DNA of 64,000 nt, from the NCBI GenBank assembly GCA_026874595.1, contig CM049310.1:8060001-8124000 (forward strand), given 5' to 3'. The stretch's first letter is position 1. Every line of letters begins with the position of its first letter. Shown piece after piece: positions 13,219 through 27,482 of the stretch. The DNA is from Sipunculus nudus (lineage: Eukaryota; Annelida; Sipuncula; Golfingiida; Sipunculidae). A program made the translations under genes and the position numbers. The notes under the pieces are model-generated. The model worked only from the letters and a program-made list of their open reading frames with translations, was not told where the DNA came from and ran no database searches.

Positions 13219-16200
13219 CATACAACTATCGTGTTGATAACATAGGGTGACGAGAAAAGCCCCTGTGTGTACAATCTACCCCGAAAAACAACTCGACCAT
13301 TTTTCATTCACCGGTCGCTCAGCCTAGCCATGCACTTCGAACAAATATCAATATGTGTTTGTGCTACGGAATTTAGACACCCCGTGATTCCCTGTAAGAT
13401 CTAAATTAGACCCTAGGGACCAGGGAATACAAATCTAGTATCCAGTATTCATGAAAAGACACGGTTGCCAGACAAACTCGTACCGGGTGGGGTCGTACCA
13501 ACTGTCTGGGCACGTTCAGGAATTTGCCTAAAGCAAACTGTACTAAGCTCCAGAATTTTCTTTTTCCCATTCTCAGACACTTTCGTTTATTTTAAATTAG
13601 CTTTTAATCACACGGTTTGGTGACTTTATTTGAGTGTATGAATTAACTTTTGTCCGTGCCACAGTAAGATGGACCATCAGTAATCAAAGACTTTTATACC
13701 CATCTTGGCGGTGACTGAGTTCCGGGACTCTCGTGGTATAGTATGCCAATCTGATATTGAGAACAATTAGCATCACGTCTTTGTATGTTATGCGTCAAAA
13801 GCCTTCAGGGTTTATCAAAAGGTAACGCGTGTAAAAAGGGTAAGTCTGTTTTTTAAACCTGACACTGAACTATGACATATTGCACGAAGTAATAATTAGT
13901 GTTATCCTGTACAGTCTAAAATGTCATTTTCCACAAAGAAAACCGCATTTATACACATTAAAAGAGTATATTTTTAAAACTTAGTATTATAACAACAATA
14001 TTATTCGGGAAAAGATGGTCTGGGCCTTTAAATCCAGGAGTATACAACATATTCTTACATTTAAAATTACGTACTGCAGTATGCATTTGTCTATAAAATA
14101 ATTGGTTTTCAGTGTCTTATTTGAGTGTCGCTTGTTTCAGTTCAGTCATTATAACTTTGCAAAAAGGTTAAAATTCAATGCAGAAAATCTGCTGTTTAAT
14201 ATTAATATATAATGAAGGATAATATCTTGTGAAGAATACATGGTAACTTTCTCTGTTGATTAACAATGCTTATCACATCATGTCTACTGTTTATCGATCC
14301 TATGTATCAATTATAGATATAAAATGTATGAACACTGCAAATGCAGTAATAAATATAATCGACTTTTGCATGCTATTAATGAGTGACTTTTAGTCAATTA
14401 ATAGATGCAATGTATAGCCCTTATACCTATGCCTGCACTATGATGACGAATAACAAGGTATTAACAGTATATTATTTTAATTCTATAGCCCACGTGCGGT
14501 TTGACATACATTTTGTAACTCGGGCGTGAAAGCTATTGTGACAATATCCCCTCAAGTCCTCTGTACATTTAATTTAGTGTATAGTCTACAGTCAGACTGA
14601 GTGTACCAAACACAGAGTTAAGCCATTCAAGAGGTCTGGCACTTAGTTTTCTGTATGTTTACCTAAGTCTCAGAAAGGCTTGAGAGAAGCGCCAAAGACC
14701 ATTCTATTCTATATGTATGCTGTGTGTTTAGCAGTATATACATAGAGTATTAAGCGGTATTTGTTGAAACCCATCCACGATAAGTGTTTGCTAAACTATC
14801 AAATCATACATACCTCCTACGTATATTTTCAAACATCGCATCACGTGATTTTTTATCCTTATTCCTAGTAAATCTTATACAGTTTTAGTAAGTTAAATAT
14901 GTGTAAAATTATATAGTTAAGTCCTGTGGGAATTTAATTTGTTCCTACAATGAAAGTATGTGTAGCACTGGAATGAAATCAAGCATTTTTTAATCATGAT
15001 AAATAATTTGCATTTAAATGGTTAGCATGCAATGATATCTATGTAATTGCAAAGGAGAGTTAAGCGATACTTAACAGTAGAGTTTCAATAAAACTTTCTG
15101 TTCGTTTAGGTTTTTTTATATCTACCCACCTGATACCCCTATACTTCTCTTTATAGGGAAAAAACGATAATAAAGGAGTAATATCGATGGAAACATATGC
15201 AGATTTGCGTTTGATATTAAAACTGTCATATTATACGTGTAGGATTTCTGTATGAATACCTTCAATAGACGAATAGCAACCGTCCAATGCTTGAAAACTT
15301 TATGATATGTAGAATAAACTTTTATCTGCATTATAAAGATTCAATATCCCTTTTTCTCGTTGGTTACGTCACAAAAGAAAAACAACAGGAGAACGTTAAT
15401 GTCATAAGAAATTCAGTGCAGCTGTGCATTAATAAGAGGATTAATAAAATAATAGTTTCCGCGGAGAAAAAAAAAGTCATCGCGCAGAAGTGCAGAAGTC
15501 CCCATATACGTAACAACTGATTAAATAATTATTTCAAATAAAATTTGCCCAATGCTTATAATACCTAAAATGAAAAATTTCTCTGAGTGAATCAATCATA
15601 TGTACAAAAAGGAACCGGAAGTAAGGCGATTGTCTGATCAGTGAATTTATATAATACTGAGATACTTCCACAATAGACATCACTTATAATATGTGAAGCT
15701 TTGAGTTAATCTTTTCTGTCAGTGTTTTGCGACAGATTATCTGTTTTTAACATAAATTTAACGTATTATACCAATTTTTGTTCAGCACTCTCACATATAA
15801 GCACTCTGTATAACATGATCGTATAAACGATTACATGTCACCACAATATATTCATCATTGTGTAAATACTGAACGGTTCGGTAGCTCCTACGTATCGAAA
15901 GCAGGGATTTAAGAAAGCTCAAAAATCATTAACTAAACATGTTTTCTGAAACTCATATCAACAAATAAGCAAACCTTATGCAATATGTATAGGTAAAGAA
16001 CGGATCATCCCAAGTAAGAACCTGTCACAAAAACATCGCCACTGCTGTCTACAACCGAGGTTTAAGTATAATGCAGACCTCGGGAATAGGCCACCACACC
16101 CGAGTTCACATATGGGCATACATAGGAAATAGATGTATTGAGATTTGTGCCCGAGTATTCTGGCGGGGTTATTATTAAGAATACTGTGCACGGCTGTAAT

Positions 16201-19200
16201 GCCATTATGCATACAGGGGCATAGATCAAAGGCCTCTTGCTGGGAACCTATTTCGGAACCCCTGGCTCTCTGTATGATCATGGTTAGCTAGAACTTGCAT
16301 CCCCGGACCAAATAGGGATTTTTCAAACATTCCTTTAGGTCCGACCTATTTTTATCAGCAGTTTTGCCATTGCCCTAAGCAAAATGCCCAGATTCAGACC
16401 ATTGTTATGCTTGGAAAACTCTGTCAGGTGACGCCCTTGTGTCTCACTGTGCCCACTTAGGCAGAAATCCTGATGTTCTTTCGGCAAGTTCAGTTAAACG
16501 GCTCTAGCTGAACGAAGAATATTATTATTTCCACGAAATTATCCTACCTATTTGTTTTGTAATATAAAACCTTAAGAAAATAAGTACGGAAATTTTCCCC
16601 CACCCCCAATACAAAGTGTTACAAAGCATCTGTTTATGGTAACATCGCAGTTTTCTTCTCAAATGACGAAGATAAAATCATGTATCTCAATAGTAGATTT
16701 TAAAAAAAATGAAAATACGTTAATTTCTGATAATGTTTATCAAAGATAGACTTGGAGAAAACTGTTAAGAACATTTCATGTTTGTGAGAATGTTGGAACA
16801 ATTTTAAAAAGAGGATTAAACTTAATAAACACTTTGATAACAGAGCAGGATTCGCCTGACATAACGAAGTAATAAAATATGAAAAATACCGAGGATATCA
16901 CAAGAAAGAACGATGTCCTTATCACTCGATCTATAAAAAGGTTTCCAGGTGTGCATCTCAGAGTATGATAAGTAGGAATATTGATATCTGCTAACCTTGC
17001 TTATATTTTTCGGGGTAGGATTCACAAGTGTTTGAAATAAACATATTCAAAAGAATATTGACAAGGATGACATATCGACTTTGTACATACACAAAATGAT
17101 CGTAATTATTATGATCTGCCCTTATTATACATTGTGTTTATTCATAGCAGGTTAATCACACCGTCACCAATGTAACAATCGGCGATGAGCGTCACTTACC
17201 TGCACGAATCTTGACAGGAATCCAATACTTCGCGCCGTTAACGTACGTGAGAGCAGACGAATGCTCCGATCTGTGCGAAGTGACTAGCCAGTTACCTCGT
17301 AACCCCGGCTGAACTTGTCGTGCCTCTTATTGGGTGTTTAAAGAGAAGGTGTCCCCCGCAGTTCAGCCGGACCAGCCTCGAGGACATGTTATTTGGTGCT
17401 GAGGACAACAGATCACAATCAAACCGCATGCATGTCCTGTTTCTGAACCAGCACTCTCAATGTGACTATTCCTATTGTAAGGATGTATACCTCATGCGCA
17501 TATAACTCGTGAGGTTAACCCTCCCTAATGTTTTCATTAAATCGGGGATGATTTCTTTTATGTATTTTAGTTAAAACTGCTGTTCATGTTTTACTCGTTA
17601 TATGAATTTCCCTTGATATACGTTGTATTTCCGTAAATTTTAGACGAACATTATTTATTTATTTATTACAAATATATTTTAAAATGAAGCCCATTCAGCG
17701 TTAACATTTTCAATGGGGTCCTGTTACAATTACACATTCATTATAACAAAACAGTGGTTCATAGAGTAGGTAAGTAGACAGGCCATAGCATAAACACCCA
17801 TCGCACATCTGACCTCAGATGGGTTACCCCAAGCATAGTTATTATATATATAGCTACCATCAAAAACGTATAACACTTCCAACTGTTAATCAGTGTCAAT
17901 TTGATTTCTTTTTTTGTTATTTTTTTCATATTAACAAAAAACTATATAGATGTCCAAGGTAAGAAAGACTAACCATTCGAACCATGTAAAATTTATAGCG
18001 TCTTTCTATAGAGATACAGCGGAATATGGCTTCAGTACCGAGGAGCTATTTTGTTTCACTGAATGAATATTGGGTGACAGTGATAGGCAATTAAGGTATT
18101 CCAATATATGATAAATATACATTGGTGTTTTTTCAAGAAGAATCTATAGAGGGGAGTAGACAATTGGCACAATGGTACTGATGCTGAAAGTCAACAATTA
18201 TTCCTTCTAATACCTAATAACCTCTATGCATTGAAATCTTGAAATTTACGAATGACATAAATTTAATCTACCATATTATAATGATAATCCCTCCTACATT
18301 AGACTTTACCCTTAAAAACAGAATGATACAAATGTGAATGTGGGAAGGTGTAACAGCAAATATAAAAAAAAAGTTGAACACAAAAAATCAATAATTCAAA
18401 ATATTCAGCGGTGAAGATTAACCGCACTTTTTATTGCTTAAAGTGAAATTCGCCGGAACATGTACATGGAAGACACGTTTTTGTTAAAAGATCTTGGCTG
18501 GAGGTCCTGAAGAACCAAGTGTTAATTCTTGCAAGAGAGGATTATCAAACTGTCAGAAAAGTAACATGAATAAAAGTATAAATCACAACTAATTTTTGCA
18601 AAGTCTAAATGTAAACATACACCAAAGCACCTAAAATTACTATTTTGATCATGAGTGATGAGGAAAAAAGATTGCAGAGGGTAAAATATTAACACCTGAA
18701 AAAAGTTTGAACAGAGGAATAAAATTTGTTTTTCATGAAAACGAAGCAATACTTTTAAAAATCAAATGTCAAGTTTGAAACAAACTGAAAAGCGTATATA
18801 CGTAACATATTTATGGGAAACCCGTTTTCTTAATCTTTTATATTTTAGTTGTTGCACTCCCCATTAAAAGTTCACTTGCGCACTTACAGTATCTGACAAC
18901 TTTTCTAGTGAATATACTTTAGGAAGCCCTCATGGTCTCATGATTAGCTATTTTGTAGAAGTCTTGTCGATTCATAACAAAGAATGTCCTTGAATGTAAG
19001 GACGTCCCGTGCCCTGCTCCATGTACAACCCCATCACGTTGGTCGTAAAAAGAATTGGTAACCTTGGATGAACTTTTGGTGGTAAACATATAACAGTCCA
19101 CGAGCGCTTCATTATACAAACAGTGTATGAAAGTCCCGCCGTGATTATTCTGTAGCCCTGTTGCCAGTTTACAAAAGCCTTTCAACGTGAGAAAGAAAAG

Positions 19201-19840
19201 CCTTCGAAATTCCTAACAAGCTCACGTCAGTGCAGTACTAACGCTCTCTATGCACTCACGCTGAGAAGTTTTTTCAACATATTTAGTGAAAACAGGTTAG
19301 ATAAAGTTGATACAAAAATTCATTTATACCAGTATAGTGGTTTGAATTATTCAGAACCTGGTGGATTTACTTAAATTATTTTATTAACTAGTAATATTGA
19401 ATTGACATATATACATACCAATTTATGCTAACAATTCTCCTCTTTTTTCATATAACGCCTTCAAAGTTATATTATTGGTAGAATTACACATGCACAAACT
19501 AGATAACAACGTATTTTTCTTATACATTCTCACTAAAAAAGGGCCCATCCCAATGCTTTTCCCAAACCTGATAAATTAACTATTTTTTTTCTTTTTTCGC
19601 TTTCAAATAGAAACAAGTTCTAATTGGAATCCCAGGCTTTGGAATAGTATAGCCATAGAATGTGAGAGGTCTATTTATTTATAGGTGTTTGGGTCGGTCA
19701 TGGGTGTTTATAGTAATTTAACCAAATGACGAGACTACACAGAGGTTTGATCTTTCTCTGCACTAAGTGTTTGTCCAGACAGCGTTTGACTTCCGGTGTA
19801 TGGCGTACCGGGTCTGGCCCTCTTCCCCTCAGGGGCGTCA
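13215..19840. other. Gene-poor stretch, no recognised gene
   Basis: AT-rich, with short frames only. (TTTA)n near 17650-17670 could be the tail of an old minus-strand retroelement. Otherwise nothing recognised. Confidence 0.4.
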
Positions 19841-19845
19841 ATGTA

Positions 19846-19896
19846 GGGGGGGGGGGATGGGGATATGGTCAATGTAATCATCCCCCCCCCCCCCCC
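19846..19896. repeat. G-run/C-run hairpin
   Basis: Eleven G followed by ATG, then a 22-bp spacer, then CAT followed by 15 C. The two runs are perfectly complementary and could form a GC stem. Confidence 0.85.
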
Positions 19897-20049
19897 ACAC
19901 TTCTCAGATAATAATATTATAATATTGTATATGAAATATATCAATAAATAGAATTAAAGACTTTGGATCTATTTACTAAAAATTGTTATATTTAAACCTT
20001 GCTTAGAATTCACAAATAACATTTTATATATATGTATAAAAAGTGTAAA

Positions 20050-20152
20050 TTCACAACAGTCTGTTTCACGGGAGGCGACCCGATCAAGATCAAGATTCTA
20101 ACCACATTCACCTGATGATCGGGTCGCATCCCGTGAAACAGACTGTTGTGAA
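20050..20152. repeat. Near-perfect palindromic element
   Basis: Arms at 20050-20086 and 20115-20152 are inverted copies with essentially one mismatch. The outer part is TTCACAACAGTCTGTTTC and the inner part GCGACCCGATCA. A 28-bp loop separates them, and an AT microsatellite follows within 30 bp. It is probably a small foldback element or an end of one. Confidence 0.8.
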
Positions 20153-20175
20153 TATACAATGTTGTTTTTCATCAG

Positions 20176-20179
<4 letters not shown>

Positions 20180-20229
<50 letters not shown>
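20180..20229. repeat. (AT)n microsatellite
   Basis: About 25 TA units. A second run lies at 20288-20326 after a short spacer. Confidence 0.95.
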
Positions 20230-20232
<3 letters not shown>

Positions 20233-20276
20233 TATGTCATTCACAGACGCTGAAAAAGGTATGCATATGTATATAA

Positions 20277-20287
<11 letters not shown>

Positions 20288-20326
<39 letters not shown>
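20288..20326. repeat. (AT)n microsatellite
   Basis: About 19 AT units. Confidence 0.95.
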
Positions 20327-20329
<3 letters not shown>

Positions 20330-23300
20330 TTATATGTAAATATAATTCCCTCATAGTGGACTAATATTCAAATATGGTCGGATCTGTGGAGAGTGCCCAT
20401 GCATTTGTGTGCAATGTGTCGGGTCCTCTGTTTGCTGAGAAGAGCTGCTCAAATATATTTCACTTGTACATCTTGATTATTACGACTGCAGAAAGGAGGC
20501 AATGCTTTCGCCCGTGTCTCTTTGTTGGTTGGTTTGTTCGTTTAACAGAAAGCTTACACAAACACTATACTGAACCGAACATCACGAAGCCTTGCGGAGG
20601 GACGTGACAGCAAGGGGAAGATCCAGTAAGGTTGTTTTGATTTTCATCAGGTATATGCTTTACTGCGTTCGTGTTTTCTCAATACAGTATTTTCTAAGGC
20701 CAACTGAAAACTAATTACATGAGCTGTTCCTTTTCTATCAGCCTGTGGACAATGTACAGGAATTCATTCAATCAAATTAATTATCATTTATTAAATTTTC
20801 TACAGGAATGCATTATTGCATCTTTGAGAATAATATTAGTGAATCCTATACTATAATTAGAGGGTGGATCCTATCATATTCGTAGGATTTGAGCTCTAAC
20901 TTCGCCGATACATATCCTCTTGCAACCATCTCTATGCTGATAGATGATCGTCAGGACAGTGTACTCGGTGCACTTTCGTGTCCCATCCCCGCGCCCTAAT
21001 CGGAACCCGACAGATTCTCTAAACCGCTCATGAGGACCGCCATTTTGCGTACACATGATAGCACAAGTCGCATGTCTAACTCATGGGTATACCACTGGTA
21101 TAAAGATTTTGTCCGAGGAACTAGAATGGCACTCATCGAGCGCAAACCTCCATCAAGGCAAAATAACCCACTAGTTCCGCCTCTTTATCCGGCTCTGAAC
21201 CAACATTTCATATGGTCTTCCTGGTTTGATTCCAAAGTCTTAAGTCTTAAAAAGGAAAGAGCATACAAATGTGGTCGGTATACAGCGGATAGACAAGTAG
21301 CTAACTCATATATTACACACGATGCTATTTCTCAATGCAAGCTGTCAAGTTCCTAACATAAAGTCCTGTCAATAGGTGTCAATGTTATTACTGTGTGTTC
21401 TCATGTACCAGGTTAAAGGTGAACAGTATTGCGGATGCTGGCTCTTAAACAATCAGTCATGGTCCCGGAAAACCAATATCCCTCAGCGAGTACGAATAGT
21501 GTGTATGTATCTTTGTACTGCGGGACCACAGACCACAGTTCCAACATACCGTTGCATGTATGGTATGAAAAAATATGTTGAACATTACGACTTGATGCAT
21601 GGGCTTTATGGTGTGCATTCCTGACGAAATACATCATGGTCAGAAACATGAATCCACACAATAAAATTGATATTTTCACCAAGTATTTTCGTAATATTAA
21701 TTTTTCCTGCTACACGTTGTCTGTGCATGAAACTGCAGAATACGAAGTTATGGGGACAAGCATATTATGTGAAAAAATGTTCTTTTACACAAATGTTGAA
21801 CTAAAGATTTGGAATAGCTGGAATTGCCAAATTTTTGCGAACTGTTGGCGGAATCTAGACCTGAATGGGCCTCTGTGTCTAAAGTACTTTTTTTAACACA
21901 GTGTTGAAAATTCATTTGATATAAACCATATGCCAGCTAGGCGAATCGAGGAAAATTCTATTAAAGCGAACTTCTCTTTATGTCGGGAGTAAAAGACCTA
22001 CTTAAAGGTAACTGAGCGGCAGCTGGTGATATCTAAACCCAAAACCTCGAGATCCATGCACTCTGTCTTAACGTTATCGGTTACTATCGCAGGGTTATTT
22101 GCACTGCACACTATATAGAAAATATCAATTCGAGAAGACCATGGCCATAAAATCATTCCTACTTGACGGATATCTGCATCCTCCTTCATGGAACGGTGCC
22201 ACGTACATAGACATGCGACACCCGGGTTTTTGTCTGTACGAACGATGGCGGCACATGAACGTTTTTTTAATGCATGCGATGAATGTATTAGGGTTTGATA
22301 AGGGGAACTGCATACGACAAAAGGATACTCCAAGGACAGTCTCTAGGTGACAATTTATCCATTGGGAGACTGCGGTGGCGATCAGACCCGTATAGACGGA
22401 GAAGAAGCCAGAGTAATGTTCAGAGATGAACAGGCCCATGTCGATGTACATATCATCGCAGGATTCTTCTTGTATGTGACGTCATGAGTTCTGACCATCA
22501 ACAGGGCTGGTATCATAGCCGTATAAATAAAGCGAATACGGCTCAATACAAATCAGTACTTTCGCCTCTACATCACTGTGACCGGACACTTTGTGAATTT
22601 TATTGATCTTGTATATAAGCAGATACTAATACATGTATGTTAATATTGATCAGCGGGCAGTTTTCTCGATCGATTATCAATACAATAATGACGAGTTAAA
22701 TGTTAACATAATCTATGTATGTTCGGTGGATGTCTGCTTATTCGGAAAGAAAGACATTTATACCATATATACAGTATCCCGATTTTTCAGCTTTTCCAGG
22801 TCCAGGATGGGTTATATTCCTTGCAAGTGGGAACTGTGTTATTTTTTAACAGAGGGTTCGTGGACCGCAGTGCCCACAGGCGGTATCCATGAGTGCATCA
22901 AAAGGTTGAACAAACAGGCCAACAAAGCGGCCTGGCTATTGTGTGGTAGCAATTTCGTGTATAAATGCTTAATGAAATGAACTATATAATAAAAACCGTT
23001 CACCCTTTTATTCATATTTATGGATAGCAACCTACTTCTTTTATCCGCACAAAAGGCCTTCTGTTTCATTAAAAAGGTTACAAATATCACCTATCTCGTT
23101 TAAAATCTCACAGTTGTTGAATTTTATGTACTCCATTACTTGGCCCAGAACATGCACAGAAGGCTTGTAATACAACCAGAAGCAACACTTTGAAAATATA
23201 ATATACTTTGAACTGGAAGCCATTGAGGTTAGCGAAGTGCTGGGATAAGTTTTTTTTATATTTTTGCTTTTGAGTCCATGCAGCTATCCTGGTCACTGTG

Positions 23301-25560
23301 GTATTGCGCTCAGCAGTCTCCTAATTTTACAACATTACAGGGTTTTTTGCTTCTTCATTATTATCACTAGTAAAATGCTAATTTGACAGGTTATGGAGAG
23401 AAATTGTGGTAACTTTAACAGCTCTCGACAGTTCTACAGGAATGAAACTGTTTAAGTAAAAGCTAAATTTATCACAATATAACACCAATGTATGGTCTCA
23501 TTTCAATCTGACATAGATATTTTTGATTTACATTACAGATAAACAGGATATAGAAAACACACAATTGCTAACAAAGGAAACTTCATGACATTTAAACATT
23601 TGCGTATAGTTACGTATTGATTTGTATAGAATACTTTGGCATCATTTTCATGGCCATCTGAGAAATGCCAAATTCATGAGTCGGCGAAAGCAGTCTGTCA
23701 CTGCTAAGAGCACGTGACGCTTTTAACATTGTGTAAGGGACTTCGTGAGATTTCATGAAATGAATCACTCGTAGGAACTACGAGCTATTTCAGTGACCAT
23801 GTGATGATATGATTGTACCAACCCGTACTCTGTTTTCAGGACTGTACTACCGTAAGGTCTGGTTATATTGTCAACGGGGATGGATCTTCCTTTGTGGGAG
23901 ATCATGAATATTAAACATGTTATATCACCAATTCCTTGGAACGACGCCATGTTCTCAAACGCCAATAAAGGGACAGGAACTTACCAGATTGTTTTGTAAA
24001 AGACCGCTTTCTTGCCTTCTATTTCAGTTAAAATAAATATCCATGAAACATACCACAAAATATAGTGACGTAAAATTAGAATCCACCTTTCAATTTTTTT
24101 CAAGAATGGCACCAACACTGATGCAAAATTCCTTTCTGTAAAAGAGCTGATTTAAGCTGTCTAAAAATGAACCGGATTTTATATAAAGAAATGAACTGTC
24201 AAGTCAATAGTTAAGTGAAACATTTGAAATATGTTGACCAGAGTTGTTTGTTAGATAAAGAAACTGCCCTAAAATACATGGGAGAAGGTATAAGCAAGAG
24301 AAGAAGGCATAAGCAGAAAATGTTTCCCCAAGCACTCTTTGGCACCTTGTCCGCACTGTATCCATATAAGAGTGATAGAGAAATGTAATTAGAGTCAGAC
24401 GAAAAAAAGTCAAACCAGCGGACAGATTTTTAGTCATACTTTGCGCCAGAATGGGTAGGTGAGAGAGGGAACCCAAATCCAACACTATGAATTGGAAATA
24501 TATTTGAGCAATCTTGATGCATTTCAATCATTATTTCAAGAACTGTTAAATCGTAAATATATGCATGTAAGAAACTACAAGCATCAGTGAATAAACGACC
24601 CTTCGTAACATCCTAATGCCCCCCCCCCCCCCTCCCTATTTCCCTGATAACATTTTCTTTTATATTGTTTTATGTACCAAGCCTATATTTAATATTCATC
24701 ACAGGATCTCAATAAGTAATTGGATCATTAATGCTACATTTGATAATGACGATATAAGATCATCGGTTGACTATTAGGTTCGCCCTTTTCATTGGATTAT
24801 GACCCGTTTTGACATCAGTTTTCTTTCTGGGCACAAATGTGCCTCAAGTGGTTAGGGCACTTAACCCTTGGCTCAGAAGAACTGATGACCTGTGAACAAC
24901 GTATAGCTCACATTGGTCTTTTATATCCCGGCGTTTGTGCTTTTCTTTTGGCGGATTTAAGTTATCTGAACAAAGATATAATAGGGGCAATAATACAGCC
25001 ACATTCCGGCTCATGACTTGGTGCACCCAGGGGTGATATAGCATATTAAAATAATCAGTCTAATCCCATAAACCCATGTTAGCGGGGTTGCCATGTTACA
25101 TATTTTTGACAAAGAGCCATTCTACTTGTGGATGTCTAAGGTTCATTTTCCGGTTTCCGGGCTGGTCTTTCTGAACTAAAAACTAACGTTATATTATTAT
25201 TGGAATATCTATAACACGCAAAAAATGGGAAAGAAACTTCTGTACGATTTTACTAAAGAAAAAACATGAAGAAAAGGAAAGGGTAGTACATGGTACGTCA
25301 TTAGCTCAGCAAAGTGTGTGGAATTATTCACATCATGTTTTCTTAAAGTTTACTCAAATGAATCGTGAATGCTTAAATGTCGCAACTGCTTGTGATCGTC
25401 TTGATGAACCAAAAAGAGTTTTTACCTTTCAAGTCAACCATGTTTTCATACCATGGTACATAAAATATGGGCCATACTTTGATATTGCCAAGTTTCTTTG
25501 GCAAGGAGGGCTAAACTGGAACATGGATGGAAAGGTTAAATGCTGCGCCAGAAAAAAAAT
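20330..25560. other. Stretch with no recognised gene
   Basis: Between 20870 and 22500 it is GC-richer, with many overlapping short frames on both strands, none with a convincing motif. A run of 14 C lies at 24619. The last frame before the minisatellite (25316-25576) runs into the first decayed unit and is not recognisable. Confidence 0.4.
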
Positions 25561-25562
25561 GG

Positions 25563-25762
25563 TGGTATTGGTGTAGGTTCTAATCAAACATTGAACATTG
25601 GATGAAATAGATGTAGGTTGTAGTCCAACATTGGAAGATGTAGGTGAAGGTTCTAGTCCAATAATGGATGGTCCACTTGTGGGTTTTCGTCCAACAATAG
25701 ATGGCTTAATTGTAGGGTTTAATCCAACGTTGGATGCTTAGGTGTAGGTCTAGTCCAACAAG
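25563..25762 (+). repeat. 33-bp minisatellite, detached degenerate block
   Basis: About five or six decayed units of the same 33-bp repeat (GATGTAGGTTGTAGTCCAAC, GGTCCACTTGTGGG and similar) lie 1.7 kb before the main array. The gap is occupied by a dispersed element, so the two blocks were probably one array. Confidence 0.85.
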
Positions 25763-25764
25763 TC

Positions 25765-27480
25765 GTGGATATGGGGCATTCAGAAATTATTTGACAATTA
25801 ACCAACAAATTACATGGGGGTTTCTAACCCCTTTAATACATATATAAAATATAAAAGCTATATGGTGAGTGGTTGTGAGTTATGCATAGTTATCCCTAAA
25901 ATTTAACCTGAGCTGGGTTGGGATCTCTACAAAGTTTTGTTCGTGAAGTGCTAATTTCGAGAAATTTAAATAAGGGGAAAGTTTTAATAGCTGTACTGGG
26001 TATTGTCACTGTACATCAGTCTATTAATTTTAATTGACATATCTTCAAAAGTAAATGGAGCAATGTGCCTAACAAAAAAACTTTAACAGGACCTGTTCAT
26101 GAACAACCAGGGTCTGTGACCTGGGCCTTTTGATCCCTCAATCATACGAGGGATTCCTAATCCCCTGTGCAATACACATGTGAAATACAAAAGCAATAGG
26201 GTAATGGTTGTCTCGTTTTAAAAAGTGAACAATAGGTGACCCATTGGTTATGACGCTCAGCCGCATGGTCTTCGGCCAACTGACATGTTGACAATTTGTC
26301 CTTGCACAGGCAACTAGTTCAGATAATTTAGGTGGCATCATCGTTCAAGCATATTAGCTTAAGTCCATCAAGACTCAAAAGCACACCAAATTTTATGACA
26401 ATCAAACCAGCCTTTCCTGAAGAATCTGGCTTTGTGTGTATTTGCATTATTTCTGGGGTGCTCAAACAAACCCCAAAATCTGAGAATATAGGTCATAGTG
26501 ACAAAATTTCAGGTTTTTCAAGGGAAAACTTTTGAGGAACTCTCAGGATGTCATGTAAGAAGATTCTGGGTCCAACGGTTATGATCTGTGCCCTACTTTG
26601 GTATCAAATTTTAAATTATTCTGGGGGTGCTTATAAGCCCCATAGCTCGTAGAATATGGGAAACAGACACCTAATTTCAGGTTTCAAATGAGACTTTTTC
26701 ATGGTCCTCCCTGGATTTTAAATTAGAAGATTCTAGGTCCAATGGTTATGATTTGAGCCCTGCTTTGGTATCAAATTTTCAATTATACTGGAAGGGGGGG
26801 GGATGCTTATAAGCCCAATAGCTCAAAGAATATGGGTAACAGAGACCTCATTTCAAGTTTCCAAAAATATTTTTCAGGGACCTTGCTGGATGTCAAGTTA
26901 GAAGATTTGGGTTCAGTGGTCCTGCTTTGTGCCCTACTTGAATTTTAGGTTTCCAAGGAGACTTTTAATGGGCCTCCCTGCATGTCGAGATACAAGAATC
27001 TAGGTCCAGTCATTACGATTTGTGCCCTGTTAACAGACGACCGCATATTTAAAGGTCTCAAAAGTAAGAGAAAAAAAGTTGTTAAAATTCGAAAGAAAAA
27101 TCCAGGTGGTGCCGCCAGTGTACAGGAACTGACAAAACACTCCTTGATCAATATGCATACAAAGAATTATGCATTGGTTGTTCAGATACTGGACTTTTTG
27201 TATCAAACCTTAAATTTTCTGGGGGGGGGGGGGGGGTACTTCTGAGATCATAGCTAGGAAGATATAGGTAACAGAGACCTAATTTCAGGTTTCCATGGAG
27301 ATTTTTTATGGACCTCCTGAGATGTCAAGTTAGAAGATTCCAGGTCCAATCGTTACCATTGGTTCAATGGTTGCAGAGTTATAGACTAAACAAAAAACTT
27401 TAACCTTGGGTGTCTCGGATGCTGCTGAAACCGACGGTACAGTATAAACTCTCCTGAACTTCTTTCTGGCGAGCTAAAAA
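25765..27480 (+). mobile_element. Dispersed hairpin-ended element inserted in the minisatellite
   Basis: Sequence between the two minisatellite blocks. The part from 26237 (a degenerate TGACCCATGGGTCA palindrome followed by TGACGCTCAGC) to about 27360 aligns throughout with 56896-57780. Shared blocks include AGGTGGCATCATCGTT and CTCAGGATGTCA. The insert ends in GCGAGCTAAAAA exactly where the 33-bp units resume. It contains monomer-like repeats and a run of 16 G at 27221. No transposase is encoded, so it is probably non-autonomous. The left boundary is approximate. Confidence 0.7.
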
Positions 27481-27482
27481 TT

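Noticed and set aside
21030-21356. 108-codon frame with SWVYHWYKDFVRGT, faintly like a mariner transposase helix-turn-helix
   Set aside because: The resemblance is limited to one short stretch. Upstream and downstream residues do not follow the family, and no inverted ends were found.
24841-24900. tRNA-like string (CTCAAGTGGTTAGGGC, like an A box)
   Set aside because: No matching B box or acceptor pairing downstream. At most an old tRNA-derived SINE remnant.
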